Assembly: GCF_963678635.1 (NCBI RefSeq)
Contig: NC_087063.1
Location: 50,353,220 to 50,417,219 of the forward strand
DNA length: 64,000 bases
DNA from: Symsagittifera roscoffensis
Lineage: Eukaryota; Xenacoelomorpha; Acoela; Convolutidae
Reading direction: 5' to 3'
Below, in pieces: positions 10,809 to 22,259 of the stretch (its first letter is position 1; every line of letters begins with the position of its first letter). The translations under genes were made by a program, and so were the position numbers. Under the pieces are notes generated by a model, which was not told where the DNA came from, did no database searches, and saw nothing but the letters and a program-made list of their open reading frames with translations.

Positions 10809-12150
10809 CCTACTCCCACTCCCCGCACAAAGTAGTCATGGACGTTTTTGTCAATCGCCCACATTGAAGCAGGTTGAGATTGAGTTCGAACACATTTATT
10901 GGTCCATCTGAAGAAATCCAGTAGATTCGTTGTTGTGGCTGATGCATTTGACGCTATCGCGGTGAATATTTTGAATTGTTGGAACTGTTTTTTTTTCGCG
11001 TCTGCTGCGGGATCGTGTAGTCATTGAAATACATTCAAGTATATCAGTTCCGGGTCATGTGACTGTTTCAATACTGGTTCAATTTCCGTTTCAGGTTTCG
11101 ATCGATCTTCGAGTTAGTCAGTCGCCCTGTCGTCAATCTCGAGCGAGACTGATATTTCTTCTAACCAGACCGACAATTCTATCATGTCGGTTAGTCTTAT
11201 ATTTTCCATGAGAAAATCATCACCATATTTGATGTACTATGTTGTCCAGCTTTCTTTGCCCGGTTTCATGATCAAAGGGATGTTTGGCTCGGCACAGTTT
11301 GGGACCTTTGTTTGTTCAATTGCAATGCATTTTTTGAGCGTCTGGATGAGCTTCATCGTCCATTTCAATTTTTTCTTTCAATTCGATGTCAAATGGCAAA
11401 TTTAATTTACAATCCCATATAATTTCAGTTCTGTCTTTATTGTCATGAGCTCTCTTTCAGTTCTCCTCACATACAGGATCACCTAACAAATAGTAATTCT
11501 TAAGCATATAAGAACTGCGCCAATCTTGCAATGAAGCTTTGTGTGATTTGTTGCTCTCCTAATTCTCATTTTTTGGTGCTTAATCGAAACAATCTGCAAC
11601 CTTGATGCAATTTGGTGATCTGAATTGAATTCCTGTATATCTTTAGCAGCTTCTTTGTTCCTTTCGAGGGTATGACTTCCTTGGAGACCCAAACATAGTG
11701 TCCTACTAAATACACTTCTGTTTTTGCCGTCCGCTTGTCGAACCACCTTTTCTGCCTAACATATGCCTTTTGGGTAATTCTTCTGCACAATTCTTTTTGT
11801 TGCTCTTGCTGTTGCTCCATGCTATATGATCTCTTATCACCTGCGGTAAATGCTTATCCTAGGCATCCATATATCCAGAGTGGGGATGATATGTAAATCA
11901 GCGGTCCTATGCCACTCGTGGCCTCTTCAACAGCTCTTTTGTGAGCTCGCCAACAATCACTTTGGTAATTTCTGACTGGAATGTGATTGGACAACCATGT
12001 CTGGTGATTATACCGTTTTTTTTGAGGAGATCACATGTCTCTTCCACCGGTGCTGTTACACAGGGGTTTGTCTCCGCATATATCTTATCGAGTGATATAT
12101 CGTTATCAGCATCAAGTTGTAGCTTCATACAGATTTCTGATGAGCACTTT
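10809..12150 (-). pseudogene. G1 gypsy integrase and C-terminal tail, copy 1
   Basis: Minus-strand frames carry the end of a Ty3/gypsy integrase. The core segment is near 11930-12128 (GIITRHGCPITFQSE, then GELTKELLKR). The C-terminal DNA-binding region is at 11566-11820 (VRQKRWFDKRT, VGHYVWVSK, KGTKKLLKIYR). A long acidic tail follows towards 10809. The position normally held by the second catalytic Asp reads SEIT rather than SDNG. Stops and frame changes separate the blocks. Relatives of these blocks are common in arthropod and other invertebrate gypsy polyproteins (established family knowledge). Copies lie at 17297-18690 and 24314-25508. Confidence 0.75.
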
Positions 12151-12179
12151 GCAGTACTTCATTTAATCAAGAAAACGTA

Positions 12180-13610
12180 GCAAATGTAAGTGAATTTTCT
12201 TTTTTCTTGGTTTTGATGCTTGATAGCTTGGCAGGCAGACAACCTAATTTCGCATACTTTCTTCTGCCCGATTTAATTGAACCACTTCCCTATCATAGCA
12301 TAAAACTTGTCTACTAATTCTTGAGTTGATATCCAACAGAACATTTTCTTCATCCAAACGTTTGCAAGCCACAACTGTTCATTGTTCAGCTATAGGGGCT
12401 CTTTTTTATCTTAAAGTTGCTTCCAATGTTTGTCATCATCTTCTTTTAAGCCTTTTTGTTTGTGTGTTTTCATCCACTTTTTCAAGTTACCCATCTTGCT
12501 ATCATTTATTTGAGGACATAAGAAAATAAATTGATATTTGATAAATTGCTTTGATATAAATTTTCATCAATCATTTTCATCACATGACAGAAATAAAGAA
12601 AAATTTCCATTATTTCTATCATGTCAGCATCTGCGCTATGATGTGGAAGCAGCTTTGTTGGGGGTTCGGATACTGCAATCAGTTCCCAAGTTTCTCCGTC
12701 GTAGTTCATCACTGTGACATCCTATCTGAGATCACGGTACTGATGTAATTTACTGTCCTTTATGTGCTGTTTCTATTCCAGTAACGATTATTGTGTCAAG
12801 TCAAACACATCGAGTCAGGAAATTGTCTCAAAAGTCTTACCAATCTTCAAGTGGAGCTCATTGATTTAGTCATATGAGGAATTGTTTCTTTAAAGTGTCG
12901 ACTCTCTGGACTAATTTGTAACCCAAAAGTACTTACCTTTCAACTTCCCGGACAATTTGACGTTAATTTCTTCTTCTCGAACCTCCTCACTGGAAAACGT
13001 TTCGTCTTGGCATGATATTTGGCATCTGACCTGAATTTTGCTTGAGACTCATCAAATTAAACCCTCTTCACTACACGCCACTTTCAGACTGATAATGTTC
13101 TTCTGAGTGAGGAAACAGCAACTCTTTTGGCATTGAAGTGGTTATTAATAATTCATATACTCATCGTTCACGCCACCGTTTTCAACAAACTGTAAGCACT
13201 CTCATGATCTCGGTCCATTCATAAACCGCACTTTTAACTTCTCTCTAAGAAAACTCACAAAATTGTTGCATGACTTCCGGGGTCATTATTTTTGTCTCGG
13301 GAATCCATTATAATCACCATTAGAATCCATGGGCGCTCGGTGCGGGCAAATTCTACAAAACATGATTGCCTTCCGCTTTTATTTTTTATTTTCGCGGCTT
13401 CGTAGACTGCAAACTCAGGATTTCTTGGTATGGGACATTTCTATTCGTCAACCACCCGGTAGATGGCAATTCGTCATATGTGTTTTGTCCGAAATGGAGA
13501 TGCAGGTTGTTCATAGGCAGCTTGAAAGCACAACCGCCGAAGCATGCTGTATACTTCTCCACAAAAGTGACCAGGCAAATCTTTCATATCGGTGTCACTA
13601 CGGACTGTGA
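12180..13610. other. Region upstream of the G1 integrase, coding strand unresolved
   Basis: This stretch is repeated at 18720-20195 and inverted at 22015-24270. Minus-strand frames contain protein-like blocks (MMNYDGETWELIAVSE near 12660-12710; SREVKSAVYEWTEIM in the inverted copy near 23190-23235), consistent with upstream polyprotein of G1. At 13370-13600 both strands stay open in all three copies, so I cannot say which is coding. No protease or RT motif was seen. Confidence 0.45.
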
Positions 13611-13612
13611 TG

Positions 13613-14328
13613 CAAGAAAATCTGCTTCCTTGATAAATTATAATGTCCTCTTTTGAATCTCGCGTTAGATGTACTTTTTCAAGTTGTTTTTTTTTAATAA
13701 AAAAACATGATTTCTTCGTATCCTTTATTTTAAGTGTCTGCTTTGCAATCTGAGGGGTTGTTAGTTCCAATGTGTGGTATTCAATTTTTATCAGGGAGAT
13801 TCATGTGCTCCGTGGAATGGAAATTTGTCGTCTAGTTTTGAATGACCTTGGTGTCTTTCAAATTCAGCTCAATTTCAACTTGACAGTGTACCAATTTTCT
13901 GGTTGTGCCTTTGTTTGACGTGATTTTTAATCGTTTAAGTTCGTTTTTACAATCGTCAGGGCTGAGATGTAATAGTCTTTTGATGTTACTTTGGTAGAAT
14001 GATTCATGATCCAGTCTGTTTTTGTTTCCGTTGAGATTTTGGAACAATGTCTCTGTGAATTTGTATCCTGTTAGTGTTGTAGCTCGAGCTTTTGAGTAAA
14101 ACGTACCTATTCTATTTGTTGTTTCGACTGATTGTGGTTCGGATTTGCATTGAGTTACGTGTTTTGTTTATTGGATATGTTATGTTTTTTTTTTTCATTT
14201 TCTTCACAGTCATAGTGTGTGACTAGTAAATCCTGGGGTCCCGTTCAAAGGGAAGGAATATTATGATCGAGTTTCGATCAATTTAGAAAGAGAAGGGTTT
14301 GGAAAAATAGTATCTTAAGAAGATACAT
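13613..14328 (-). pseudogene. env N-terminal fragment, copy 3 (element E)
   Basis: An ATG at 14328 starts a hydrophobic signal-like segment as in the other copies. NGNKNRLDHES and LLHLSPDDCKNEL (13950-14030) follow, then KKQLEKVHLTRDSK (near 13660-13690). The frame is broken after the signal segment and the fragment is cut at the duplication junction. It lacks the anchor and cannot be functional. Confidence 0.65.
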
Positions 14329-14339
14329 GTGTATGATAG

Positions 14340-15376
14340 TCCTGAGTATAGATTATAATAAGTTATATATCCAATTGTCTTTTTCGTGTATCTCTATCGT
14401 ATTTGTAGATGATTTCTGTGGTTATCAATGGGGGAGGTAAAGATTGAGCTGCTATATTTTTGGGGGGGGGGGGCTAGGGATAAGGGTTTGTGAATTGTAC
14501 TTTTTAGTCTTACTGTGATATCAAATTTTAGTGTCAGATTATCCTGTGTAATTATTTGTATGTTGGTTCTTGTATATCTTTGTGGATATCTTGTCGATAT
14601 TGTAATCTGTTTAGTGCCAAGTTGTGTAGTCAATTTTTCTCTTGATGTTGACCAAATAATGGTGGGCGTGCTACAAATGTATTCCAATCTAATCCTATAT
14701 GTATGCTATTGGTTGATTTCTGTCTATATCTAGCGTCGAGATTTATTGAAAAATTTGGAGGAAATGGTGTTTGTGAAATTTGAGTTAAATAAAGGGTTGA
14801 AGGGAGTGACAAAATTGTGTCAGGTGAAACGTCTATTTGATCATTTATTAAATTTGGTTCACCTTGAGTAAAAGCTTGTGTCATCCAAAATGGGAGATGT
14901 TCTGTAGTAGCTGGGGGAGTAAAAGGACTTTCAATGATTTTTTCAGATGTAGCGGTTGAACATAAATAATCTGATGGGATGTTTGATGTGTGCGGTTGTC
15001 GTGGGGTATGGGGAGTGTTTTGAAATGTACTACTGGAAAGGTTTACAGGAGTTGTTGTTGGTTGAATTGAACTCTGGGGTTTTGCAAATGGTGTCTTGAC
15101 TTTCGTGTCTTGCTCTATTAAGATTTTGTTGGAGAGTGGGGTATATGTTATATACTGGTTCGTAAAGTTGTTCGCTCAGTGATGCTTGGCAAATTACTGG
15201 CTCAAGTGGTTCGGACAATCGTGCGTGTCTTTCTTCAAATGTATATGGATTGTCTTGAAAAGAGATGCGTGTTGATCTTTGAGGGTTATTTGTTTGAGTA
15301 TTTGTTGTTGTTGTTGGAGGTTCCTGGGAAATTGTTGGTGGGGACTGACGTGGGCGTTTTTGAAAAGCAATTATGA
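14340..15376 (-). pseudogene. ORF Y, copy 3 (element E)
   Basis: The motif series matches copies 1 and 2: SFQDN.YTFEERH.RLSEPLEPV (near 15180-15280), TQGEPNLINDQIDVS (near 14830-14870), INLDARYR and PPLFGQHQE (14640-14750). A run of 12 G at 14462-14473 replaces the 8 G of copy 1 at the same site, changing the frame. It has about the same length as the other copies and no ATG at the front of the frame. Confidence 0.55.
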
Positions 15377-15399
15377 AAATTTTCGGAATTTTTTTTTAC

Positions 15400-15588
15400 T
15401 TAAGAAGAAATTTTATGTTTACTGTAATATTCTTCAATGAAAAGGATTAAAAAAATTGTTGCTAATTCGAAGGTTACGACAGTCTTCTTTATACGTTTGC
15501 ATACTGTCATTATCAGGGATGTCAAAAATGTGAGAAATATTACAAAAAGATGAAAAACGTCTGTTCTACTGAATAGATGTTGGAACAA
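15400..15588 (-). pseudogene. Small membrane ORF (downstream part), copy 3
   Basis: There are 62 codons beginning at a TTG where copy 2 has ATG. Hydrophobic segments flank a short basic loop (CKRIKK), as in copies 1 and 2. The stretch is uninterrupted, which is unusual among E remnants in this region, but the start codon is missing. Confidence 0.45.
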
Positions 15589-15816
15589 TTAGATAGTTAT
15601 TTGAAATATTGTACCTGAGGAGGTGGTCAAAGATTTTGGAAAAATTAACGTCGGTTTGGTCTGGAGAGTAAAAATGCTGCAAAAAATTGCAAAAATTATC
15701 AGGAGGAGAATGAACATTTCAAGGATATCGGATAATAAGATTATACAAAGTTTGAAAAAATTTGAAAGGATTGAAAAAGGTTTGAAAAAATGTTTTGAAA
15801 ATGGTTGACAGTTCAA
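15589..15816 (-). pseudogene. Small membrane ORF (upstream part), copy 3
   Basis: There are 75 codons ending at a stop directly before the 62-codon stretch. A strongly hydrophobic run (MFILLLIIFAIFCSIF) lies near the middle, with Phe-rich sequence before it. In copy 2 this stretch is interrupted by stops, so its reality as a gene is less certain than that of its downstream neighbour. Confidence 0.3.
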
Positions 15817-16098
15817 GAAAAAAGCATTTGAAGAAGTTAATTGTTCCGTCGAATTATTTTTTAATTTTTGAGGCTGAATTCGAGTGTGGTCGAATTATTT
15901 GTTGATTTTTTGACAAGTGGGCTGGATTTTGGCAATTTTTGTTGAAGGGAGATTCTGAGGGTTCCTAAGGGTCTTCCTAGTTTTGGTGTTTTTTATTGGA
16001 TGATTGGGGTATCTGAGAGATATTTGTACTTTAGGCTTAATGTACTTTTGTATTTGTACTTTGTATTTGTACTTTTGTACTTTAGGCAACACAAACAA

Positions 16099-17320
16099 AA
16101 GACATTTCCAGCTCAGGGTTTTCCAACCTTAAAGAAAAACCCAACAGCCATTAGAATATCTCATCTAGAGCCGCTGTAAAACAGCAGTAAAAAGACAAAT
16201 TTTCAGGGCACTTTTTGAAAAAAAATGCGTTTTTTGGCGCGCGCTCCCCCTCACCGTTATTTTGTATTGGCGCCCGTTTTTGGGCACTTTTTGGAAAACT
16301 TTGAAAAAAAATGCGTTTTCTGGCGCGCGCTCCCCCTCACCGTTACTATGTATTGACGCCGAAGGCACCTTTAGAAGAACTTTAGGGTTGGTCGGCCAAA
16401 AACGAATTTCTTAAAAAGTACCAAAAGGAGACCCTTTGGGTTGGTAGGGGGTCGAATCCCTGAAGAGAGAGGCGTCCCCCCCTAAATCCGCCCCCTGATC
16501 CGAGCAATTTAGGTATTGAAAACTTTAATCAGAACTTTTCCTATCGTATTTTGAAAAGAAGCACCGAGGTGGAACTTCCATTTCATTTATGTTCATCAGG
16601 AAAATATATCATTTTGAAATTCCTACATTTGATTAAGTACACTTGTCGAAATCAGTCAGACAATTTCAATTAAGATAAATTGAGTTGGCATAACATAAAA
16701 TAGCATAATCTAATAGAAACATTATCTGAAATGTACTTAAAACTTAAACGCCCGCGCTTTAATCTGCGCTTAATCGTAGTGTTCAAAACAATTTCCTTCG
16801 TGGAGCCTGCGTATCAGCATAGCTGAAGTAATAATTTTTGCGTGGCAGACCTCAAAACTTGCATCCAACAAATCACGTGTATTAGGCATATTATTCCCGT
16901 TGGAGGTGTTTTTCCCTGCTTGGGTTAAATGCGGATTCAGATATTGCTGTCACTCCGCTTTACTGAAAAACCCCTGAGTTGCGTTAGCGATAAAATTAGA
17001 TGCGCGGGTTGACTTTCTTTATCTTTGGTTAACAAAAACCAAACAAATTTCCCCGGTACATGTGATGAAGCTAAAGGGCAAAAATATTACTTCTTCTAAA
17101 TTCGGTCATTGTTCCCATGAAAACTCTTTGGCATACGTGCTTTCCAAGACTGTGGACTGTCGAAACGCTGTTAGTCAAAATGATGTTTTTCGAGAAGCGG
17201 TTTGGGACAACAAAAAAGATTGTAGATTCCGTGTAAACGCTGTTTTTTTGGTTATCAACTTCAACTCATATCACCGTCTCTTAAACTTTTTAGCTGCTAA
17301 TTTGATGATGTGTGCTTGAA
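16099..17320. other. Duplicate of the non-coding block 9533-10808
   Basis: No supported gene. It contains the same paired 75-bp unit (16208-16360) with GCGCTCCCCCTCACCGTTA twice. A 40-base deletion near 17121 relative to unit 1 removes part of the frame seen there. Confidence 0.5.
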
Positions 17321-18690
17321 TCCTACTCCCACTCCCCGCACAAAGTAGTCATGGACGTTTTTGTCAATCACCCACATTGAAGCAGGTTGAGATTGAGTTC
17401 GGACACATTTATTGGTCCATCTGAAGAAATCCAGTAGATTCGTTGTTGTGGCTGATGCATTTGACGCTATCGCGGTGAATATTTTGAATTGTTGAAACTG
17501 TTTTTTTTTGCGTCTGCTGCTGGATTGTGTAGTCATTGATATACATTCAAGTTTATCAGTTCCGGGTCATGTGACTGTTTCAATACTGGTTCATTTTCCG
17601 TTTCAGGTTTCGATCAATCTTCGAGTTAGTCAGTCGCCCTGTCGTCAATCTCGAGCGAGACTGACATTTCTTCTAACCAGACCGACAATTCTATCATGTC
17701 GGTTAGTCTTATATTTTTCATGAGAAAATCATCACCATATTTGATGTACTTTGTTGTCCAGCTTTCTTTTCCCGCTTTCATGATAAAAGGGATGTTTGGC
17801 TCGGCACAGTTTGGGACCTTTGTTTGTTCAATTGCAATGCATTTTTTGAGCGTCTGGATGAGCTTCATCGTCCATTTCAATTTTTTCTTTCAATTCGAGG
17901 TCAAATGGCAAATTTAATTTACAATCCCATATAATTTCAGTTCTGTCTTTATTGTCATGAGCTCTCTTTCCGTTCTCCTCACATACGGGATAACCTAAAA
18001 AATAGTAATTCTTAAGAATGTAAGAACTGCGCCAATCTTGCAAGGAAGCTTTGTGTGATTTTTTGCTCTCCTAATTCTCGTTTTTCGGTGCTTAACCGAA
18101 ACAATATGCAACCTTGATGCAATTTGGTGATCTGAATTGAATTCCTCTATATCTTTAGCAGCTTCTTTGTTCCTTTCGAGGGTATGACTTCCTTGGAGAC
18201 CCAAACATAGTGTCCTACTAAATACTCTTCTGTTTTTGCCGTCCGCTTGTCGAACCACCTTTTCTGCCTAATATATGTCTTTTGGGTAATTCTTCTGCAC
18301 AATTCTTTTTGTTGCTCTTGCTGTTGCTCCGTGCTATATGATCTCTTATCACCTGCGGTAAATGCTTATCCTAGGCATCCATATATCCAGAGTCTTTTCT
18401 CCACTAGACTGTTAGTGTGGGGATGATATGTAAATCAGCGGTCCTATGCCACTCGTGGCCTCTTCAACAGCTCTTTTGTGAGCTCGCCAACAATCACTTT
18501 GGTATTTTCTGACTGGAATGTGATTGGAAAACCATGTCTGGTGATTATACTGCTTTTTTGAGGAGATCACATGTCTCTTCCACCGGTGCTGTTACACAGG
18601 GGTATGTCTCCGCATATATCTTATCGAGTGATATATCGTTATCAGCATCAAGTTGTAGCTTCATACAGATTTCTGATGAGCACCTTGCAG
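17297..18690 (-). pseudogene. G1 gypsy integrase and C-terminal tail, copy 2
   Basis: This is the duplicate of 10809-12150. The tail part is open over 79 codons (17297-17536) and over 84 codons (17626-17880, with KYGDDFLM and SVWLEEMSVSLEID). The integrase C-terminal block is near 18080-18330 and the core near 18480-18680, where a deleted base near 18552 shifts the frame. It keeps a TCCACTAGACTGTTAGTGTGG segment (near 18400) missing from copy 1 but present in copy 3. Confidence 0.7.
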
Positions 18691-18719
18691 TACTTCATTT
18701 AATCAAGAAATCGTAACAA

Positions 18720-20154
18720 TTGTAAGTGAATTTTCTTTTTTCTTTGTTTTGATGCTTGATAGCTTGGCAGGCAGACAACCTAATTTCGCATACTTTCTTC
18801 TGCCCGGTTTAATTGAACCACTTTCCTATCATAGCATAAAACTTGTCTACTAATTCTTGAGTTGTTATCCAAAAGAACATTTTCTTCATCCAAACGCTTG
18901 CAAGCCACAACTGTTGATTGTTCAGCTTTAGGGGCTCTTTTTTATCTTAAAGTTGCTTCCAATTTTTGTAATCATCTTCTTTTAAGTCACTTTTGTTTGT
19001 GTGTTTTCATCCACTTTTACAAGTTACCCATCTTTCTATTATTTATTTGAGGAAATAAGAAAGTAAATTGATATTTGATAAATTGCTTTGATATAAGTTT
19101 TCATCAATCATTTTCATCACATGACAGAAATAATGAAAAATTTCTATTATTTCTATCATGTCAGCATCTGCGCTATGATGTGGCAGCAGCTTTATTAGGG
19201 GTTCGGATACTGCAATCAGTTCCCAAGTTTCTCCGTCGTAGTTCATCACTGTGACATCCTATCTTAGATCACGGTACTGGTGTAATTTACTGTCCTTTCT
19301 GTGCTGTTTCTATTCCAGTAACGATTATTGTGTCAAGTCAAACACATCGAGTTAGGAAATTGTCTCAAAAGTCTTACCAATCTTCAAGTGGAGCTCATTG
19401 ATTTAGTCATTTGAGGAATTGTTCCTTTAAAGTGTCGACTCTCTGGACTAACTTGTAACCCAAAAGTACTTATCTTTCAACTTCCCGGACAATTTGACGT
19501 TAATTTCTTCTTCTCGAACCTCCTCAATGGAAAACATTTCGTCTTGGCATGATATTTGGCATCTGACCTGAATTTTGCTTGAGACTCATCAAATTAAACC
19601 CTCTTCACTACACGCCACTTTCAGACTGATACTGTTCTTCTGAGTGAGGAAACAGCAACTCTTTTGGCATCGAAGTGGGTAATTAATAACTCATATACTC
19701 ATCGTTCAAGCCACTGTTTTCAACAAACTGTAAGCACTCGGTCCATTCACATGATCTCGGTCCATTCATAAACCGCATTTTTAACTTCTCTCTAAGAAAA
19801 CTCACAAAACTGTTGCATGACATCCGGGGTCACATTCAATGTTTTCTTTAACATTGAAATGCTAATAATGGCAACATCTTTGTTAAATCTATGGCGAAAA
19901 CTTGCTTCACCAAAATCCAGCGTTAAAGCAAACTCTACGAAACATGATTGCCTTCCGCTTTTAATTTTTATAGTCGTGGCTTCGTAGACTGCAAACTCAG
20001 GATTTCTTGGTATGGGACATTTCTATTCGTCAACCACCCGGTAGATGGCAGTTCGTCATATGTGTTTTGTCCAAAATGGAGATGCAGGTTGTTCATAGGC
20101 AGCTTGAAAGCACAACCGCCGAAGCATGCTGTATACTTCTCCACAAAAGTGACC
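18720..20154. other. Duplicate of the region upstream of the G1 integrase
   Basis: Matches 12180-13570 with small indels. It retains 19835-19930 (GTTTTCTTTAACATTGAAAT onwards), which unit 1 has lost. No intact gene. Confidence 0.5.
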
Positions 20155-20480
20155 AGGCAAATGTTTCATATCGGTGTCACAACGGACTGTGATGCCATAG
20201 GCTAAATGTAGGCGCGCCGTCCTCCAATTTCATTATTGTTCTTGATGCAGATTGTGCGACATTGTCTGTACGACGGATTTGCTCGTGCCCCAAACAGAAA
20301 AAAACCCTTTACGATGGCATGCGGAGTTTGAATTTGATACTCTCGAAGGATTTCTAAGCTTTTTTATTTTACTTGAACTTCGTGCATGAGTTCACCATAA
20401 TCTGTTGAGTTGCTACATTGGGTATAATTTGTCTGTGTACTATTAGTTAACTCGCCATAGTAGTGGTTAAAATAAGGAAG
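20155..20480. repeat. Inverted repeat, left arm
   Basis: This arm is the near-perfect reverse complement of 21218-21550. Shared blocks include the GGCGCGCC site with CTACATTTAGCCTATGGC, and the TTAACTCGCCATAGTAGTGG block. Together with 17330-20154 versus 22015-25508 it forms a large inverted repeat around a 737-base AT-rich centre. Confidence 0.85.
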
Positions 20481-20546
20481 ATCAATAATTGTTTTATGGC
20501 CGACAATAATGATTACTATGATTTCATTGCATACTTTTGAGCTCAA
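20364..20546 (-). pseudogene. Open frame with N-glycosylation-type sequons, left arm
   Basis: The minus-strand frame of 60 codons starts with a non-ATG codon. It has a hydrophobic stretch (EIIVIIIVG) and three Asn-X-Thr/Ser sites close together (NSTQTNYTQCSNST), then ends at a stop where the right-arm copy reads Gln. It could be a fragment of a surface glycoprotein of a transposon; no family is recognised. Confidence 0.3.
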
Positions 20547-20789
20547 ATTTGGTTTATATTTACAATATTCTTGAATTTTTACATATGTTTTTGCACAAAA
20601 TCTGATTTACAATGATGATATTTTGTATTTTTGTTGCATATTTTTTTGTGCCGAAAATCTTGTTCATTTTGATGATTTTCATGATTTGTGTCGTTTGGTT
20701 TGAATTCAGCTTTTGCTTTGAGTTTTCATATAGCACGCTTTTAAGAAGAGAAAAATTAATTTTTCTGACAATATAATTAAATTTTTTGA

Positions 20790-20960
20790 CACATAATCGA
20801 TTTTATTGCAATTTTATTGCGATAGCAATAGTTTTTGTTGCGATTTTATGGCAGTTTTATGGCTGAAACAATAGATTTTATTGCAATTTTATGGCAAAAA
20901 CAATAGATTTTATTGCAATTTTATGGCAAAAACAATCGATTTTATTGCGTTTTCATGGTG
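20790..20960. repeat. Tandem repeat of about 32 bp, AT-rich
   Basis: Consecutive units share CAATAGATTTTATTGCAATT followed by TTATGGCAAAAA, with one unit carrying CAATCGATT instead. Flanks to 21130 hold degenerate versions. It lies in the loop of the inverted repeat. Confidence 0.75.
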
Positions 20961-21211
20961 ATTTCAGGGCAAAAAAAATAGATTTTATTGAGATTATATG
21001 GAGATAAAAATACATTTTAGTGGAATTACAAGGCAATATATTCTAGATGAAAATAATCTATTTTCTTTCTATTATAATAGAAAATGTTGCTTAAATTGGT
21101 TACACATAATCGATTATAATGGCAATATTTTCGGCAACATTTTCTCAATATAATCTATTTTTATCCGAGAAACTTCGGTGCGGGGCCGACATGGGAAGCG
21201 CCAAAGCCTGA

Positions 21212-21448
21212 CTTTCATTTATTGAACTTCCTAATTTTAACCACTACTATGGCGAGTTAACTAATATTACACAGACAAATTATACCCAATGTAGCAACTC
21301 AACAGAATATAGTGAACTCATGCACGAAGTTCAAGTAAAACAAAAAAGCTTAGAAATCCTTCGAGAGTATCAAATTCAAACTCCTCTGCATGCCATCGTT
21401 AAGGGTTTTTTTTTGTTTGGGACACGAGCAAATCCCTCGTACAGGTAA
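21212..21448 (+). pseudogene. Open frame with N-glycosylation-type sequons, right arm
   Basis: There are 78 codons with no early ATG. The frame contains NHYYGELTNITQTNYTQCSN and then a charged helix-like part (VQVKQKSLEILREYQIQ). It is the right-arm partner of the frame at 20364-20546 and stays open through the site that is a stop there. A run of 9 T near 21408 may have changed the frame at the end. The function is unknown. Confidence 0.3.
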
Positions 21449-21550
21449 TGTCGCACAATCTGCATCAAGAACAATAATGAAATCGGAGGACGGCGCGCCT
21501 ACATTTAGCCTATGGCATCACAGTCCGTAGTGACACCGATATGAAACATT
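21218..21550. repeat. Inverted repeat, right arm
   Basis: Reverse complement of 20155-20480. The right arm continues after 22015 as an inverted G1-flank copy, but is interrupted directly at 21555 by fold-back sequence. Confidence 0.85.
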
Positions 21551-21554
21551 TGCC

Positions 21555-22014
21555 TGCCCGAGTCGAGATTTTTCACCTAATTTGAAGCAAGATTTGAGCG
21601 GTTTGAGCGGTTTTTTTTTGGACAATTACGCTCAAAATCTTGCTTCAAAATGAGCGGTTTGAGCGGTTTTTGGACGGTTTATCTAAAAAAAACCGCGCAA
21701 AATTTGAACTGTTTTGAGCGGTTTATCTAAAAAAACCGCTCAAAAACCGCGCAAGATTTGAGCGGTTTTTGAGCGGTATTTTTAGATAAACCGCTCAAAA
21801 CCGTTCAAGTCTTGCGCGGTTTTTGAGCGGTTTTTTTAGATAAACCGTTCAAAAACCGCTCAAACCGCTCATTTTGAAGCAAGATTTTGAGCGTAATTGT
21901 CTAAAAAAACCGCTTAAACCGCTCAAATCTTAGGCGGTTTTTGAGCGGTTTTTTTAGATAAACCGTTCAAAAACCGCTCAAACCGCTCATTTTGAAGCAA
22001 GATTTTGAGCGTTG
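21555..22014. repeat. Fold-back repeat block 1
   Basis: The outer end starts TGCCCGAGTCGAGATTTTTC and is the inverted partner of the end of block 2 at 23119. The inside is built of alternating direct and inverted units around GAGCGGTTTTTGAGCGG and TTTATCTAAAAAAACCGCTC, so the block can fold on itself. It replaces about six bases of the host sequence seen in the uninterrupted copies near 13566 and 20150. Confidence 0.8.
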
Positions 22015-22259
22015 TTTGTGGAGAAGTATACAGCATGCTTCGGCGGTTGTGATTTCAAGCTGCCTGTGAACAACCTGCATCTCCATTTCGGACAAAACAC
22101 ATATGACGAACTGCCATCTACCGGGTGGTTGACGAATAGAAATGTCCCATACCAAGAACTCCTGAGTTTGCAGTCTACGAAGCCGCGAAAATAAAAAATA
22201 AAAGCGGAAGGCAATCATGTTTTGTAGAATTTGCCCGCACCGAGCGCCCATGGATTCTA
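22015..22259. repeat. Inverted copy of 13320-13560 between fold-back blocks
   Basis: Reverse complement of the segment at 13320-13560 (unit 1), sharing the GCGGGCAAATTCTACAAAAC block in inverse orientation. A plus-strand frame at 22012-22194 and a minus-strand frame at 21967-22251 are both open; the coding strand is unresolved. Confidence 0.75.

Larger units (their letters stand above)
7039..13610. repeat. Tandem segmental duplication, unit 1
   Basis: This 6.57-kb unit is repeated directly downstream as 13611-20195 with scattered substitutions and indels. Matching landmarks sit about 6510-6580 bases apart: the env fragment (7261/13832), the paired GGCGCGCGCTCC block (9651/16208), the integrase tail (11566/18080) and the CAGTTCCCAAGTTTCTCC block (12678/19215). 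Unit 1 has an indel around 13290-13340 relative to unit 2. Confidence 0.85.
13611..16098 (-). mobile_element. Element E copy 3: env N-terminus, ORF Y and small membrane ORFs
   Basis: This is the duplicate of 7039-9532 within tandem unit 2. It holds the N-terminal third of env, all of ORF Y and the small membrane ORFs, all on the minus strand and all decayed. It begins at the duplication breakpoint inside env, so ORF X and the rest of env are absent. Confidence 0.75.
13611..20195. repeat. Tandem segmental duplication, unit 2
   Basis: This is the second copy of the unit at 7039-13610. The junction reads GACTGTGA-TGC-AAGAAAATC. The three bases TGC occur both at the start of unit 1 (7039-7041) and at the end of unit 2 (20193-20195), so the breakpoint lies within a 3-base microhomology. 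Unit 2 lacks about 40 bases present in unit 1 near 10571-10615 but keeps 19835-19930 sequence missing from unit 1. Confidence 0.85.

Noticed and set aside
21967-22251. 94-codon minus-strand ORF overlapping a 60-codon plus-strand ORF
   Set aside because: Both strands are open in all three copies, so neither could be chosen; kept only as a repeat feature.
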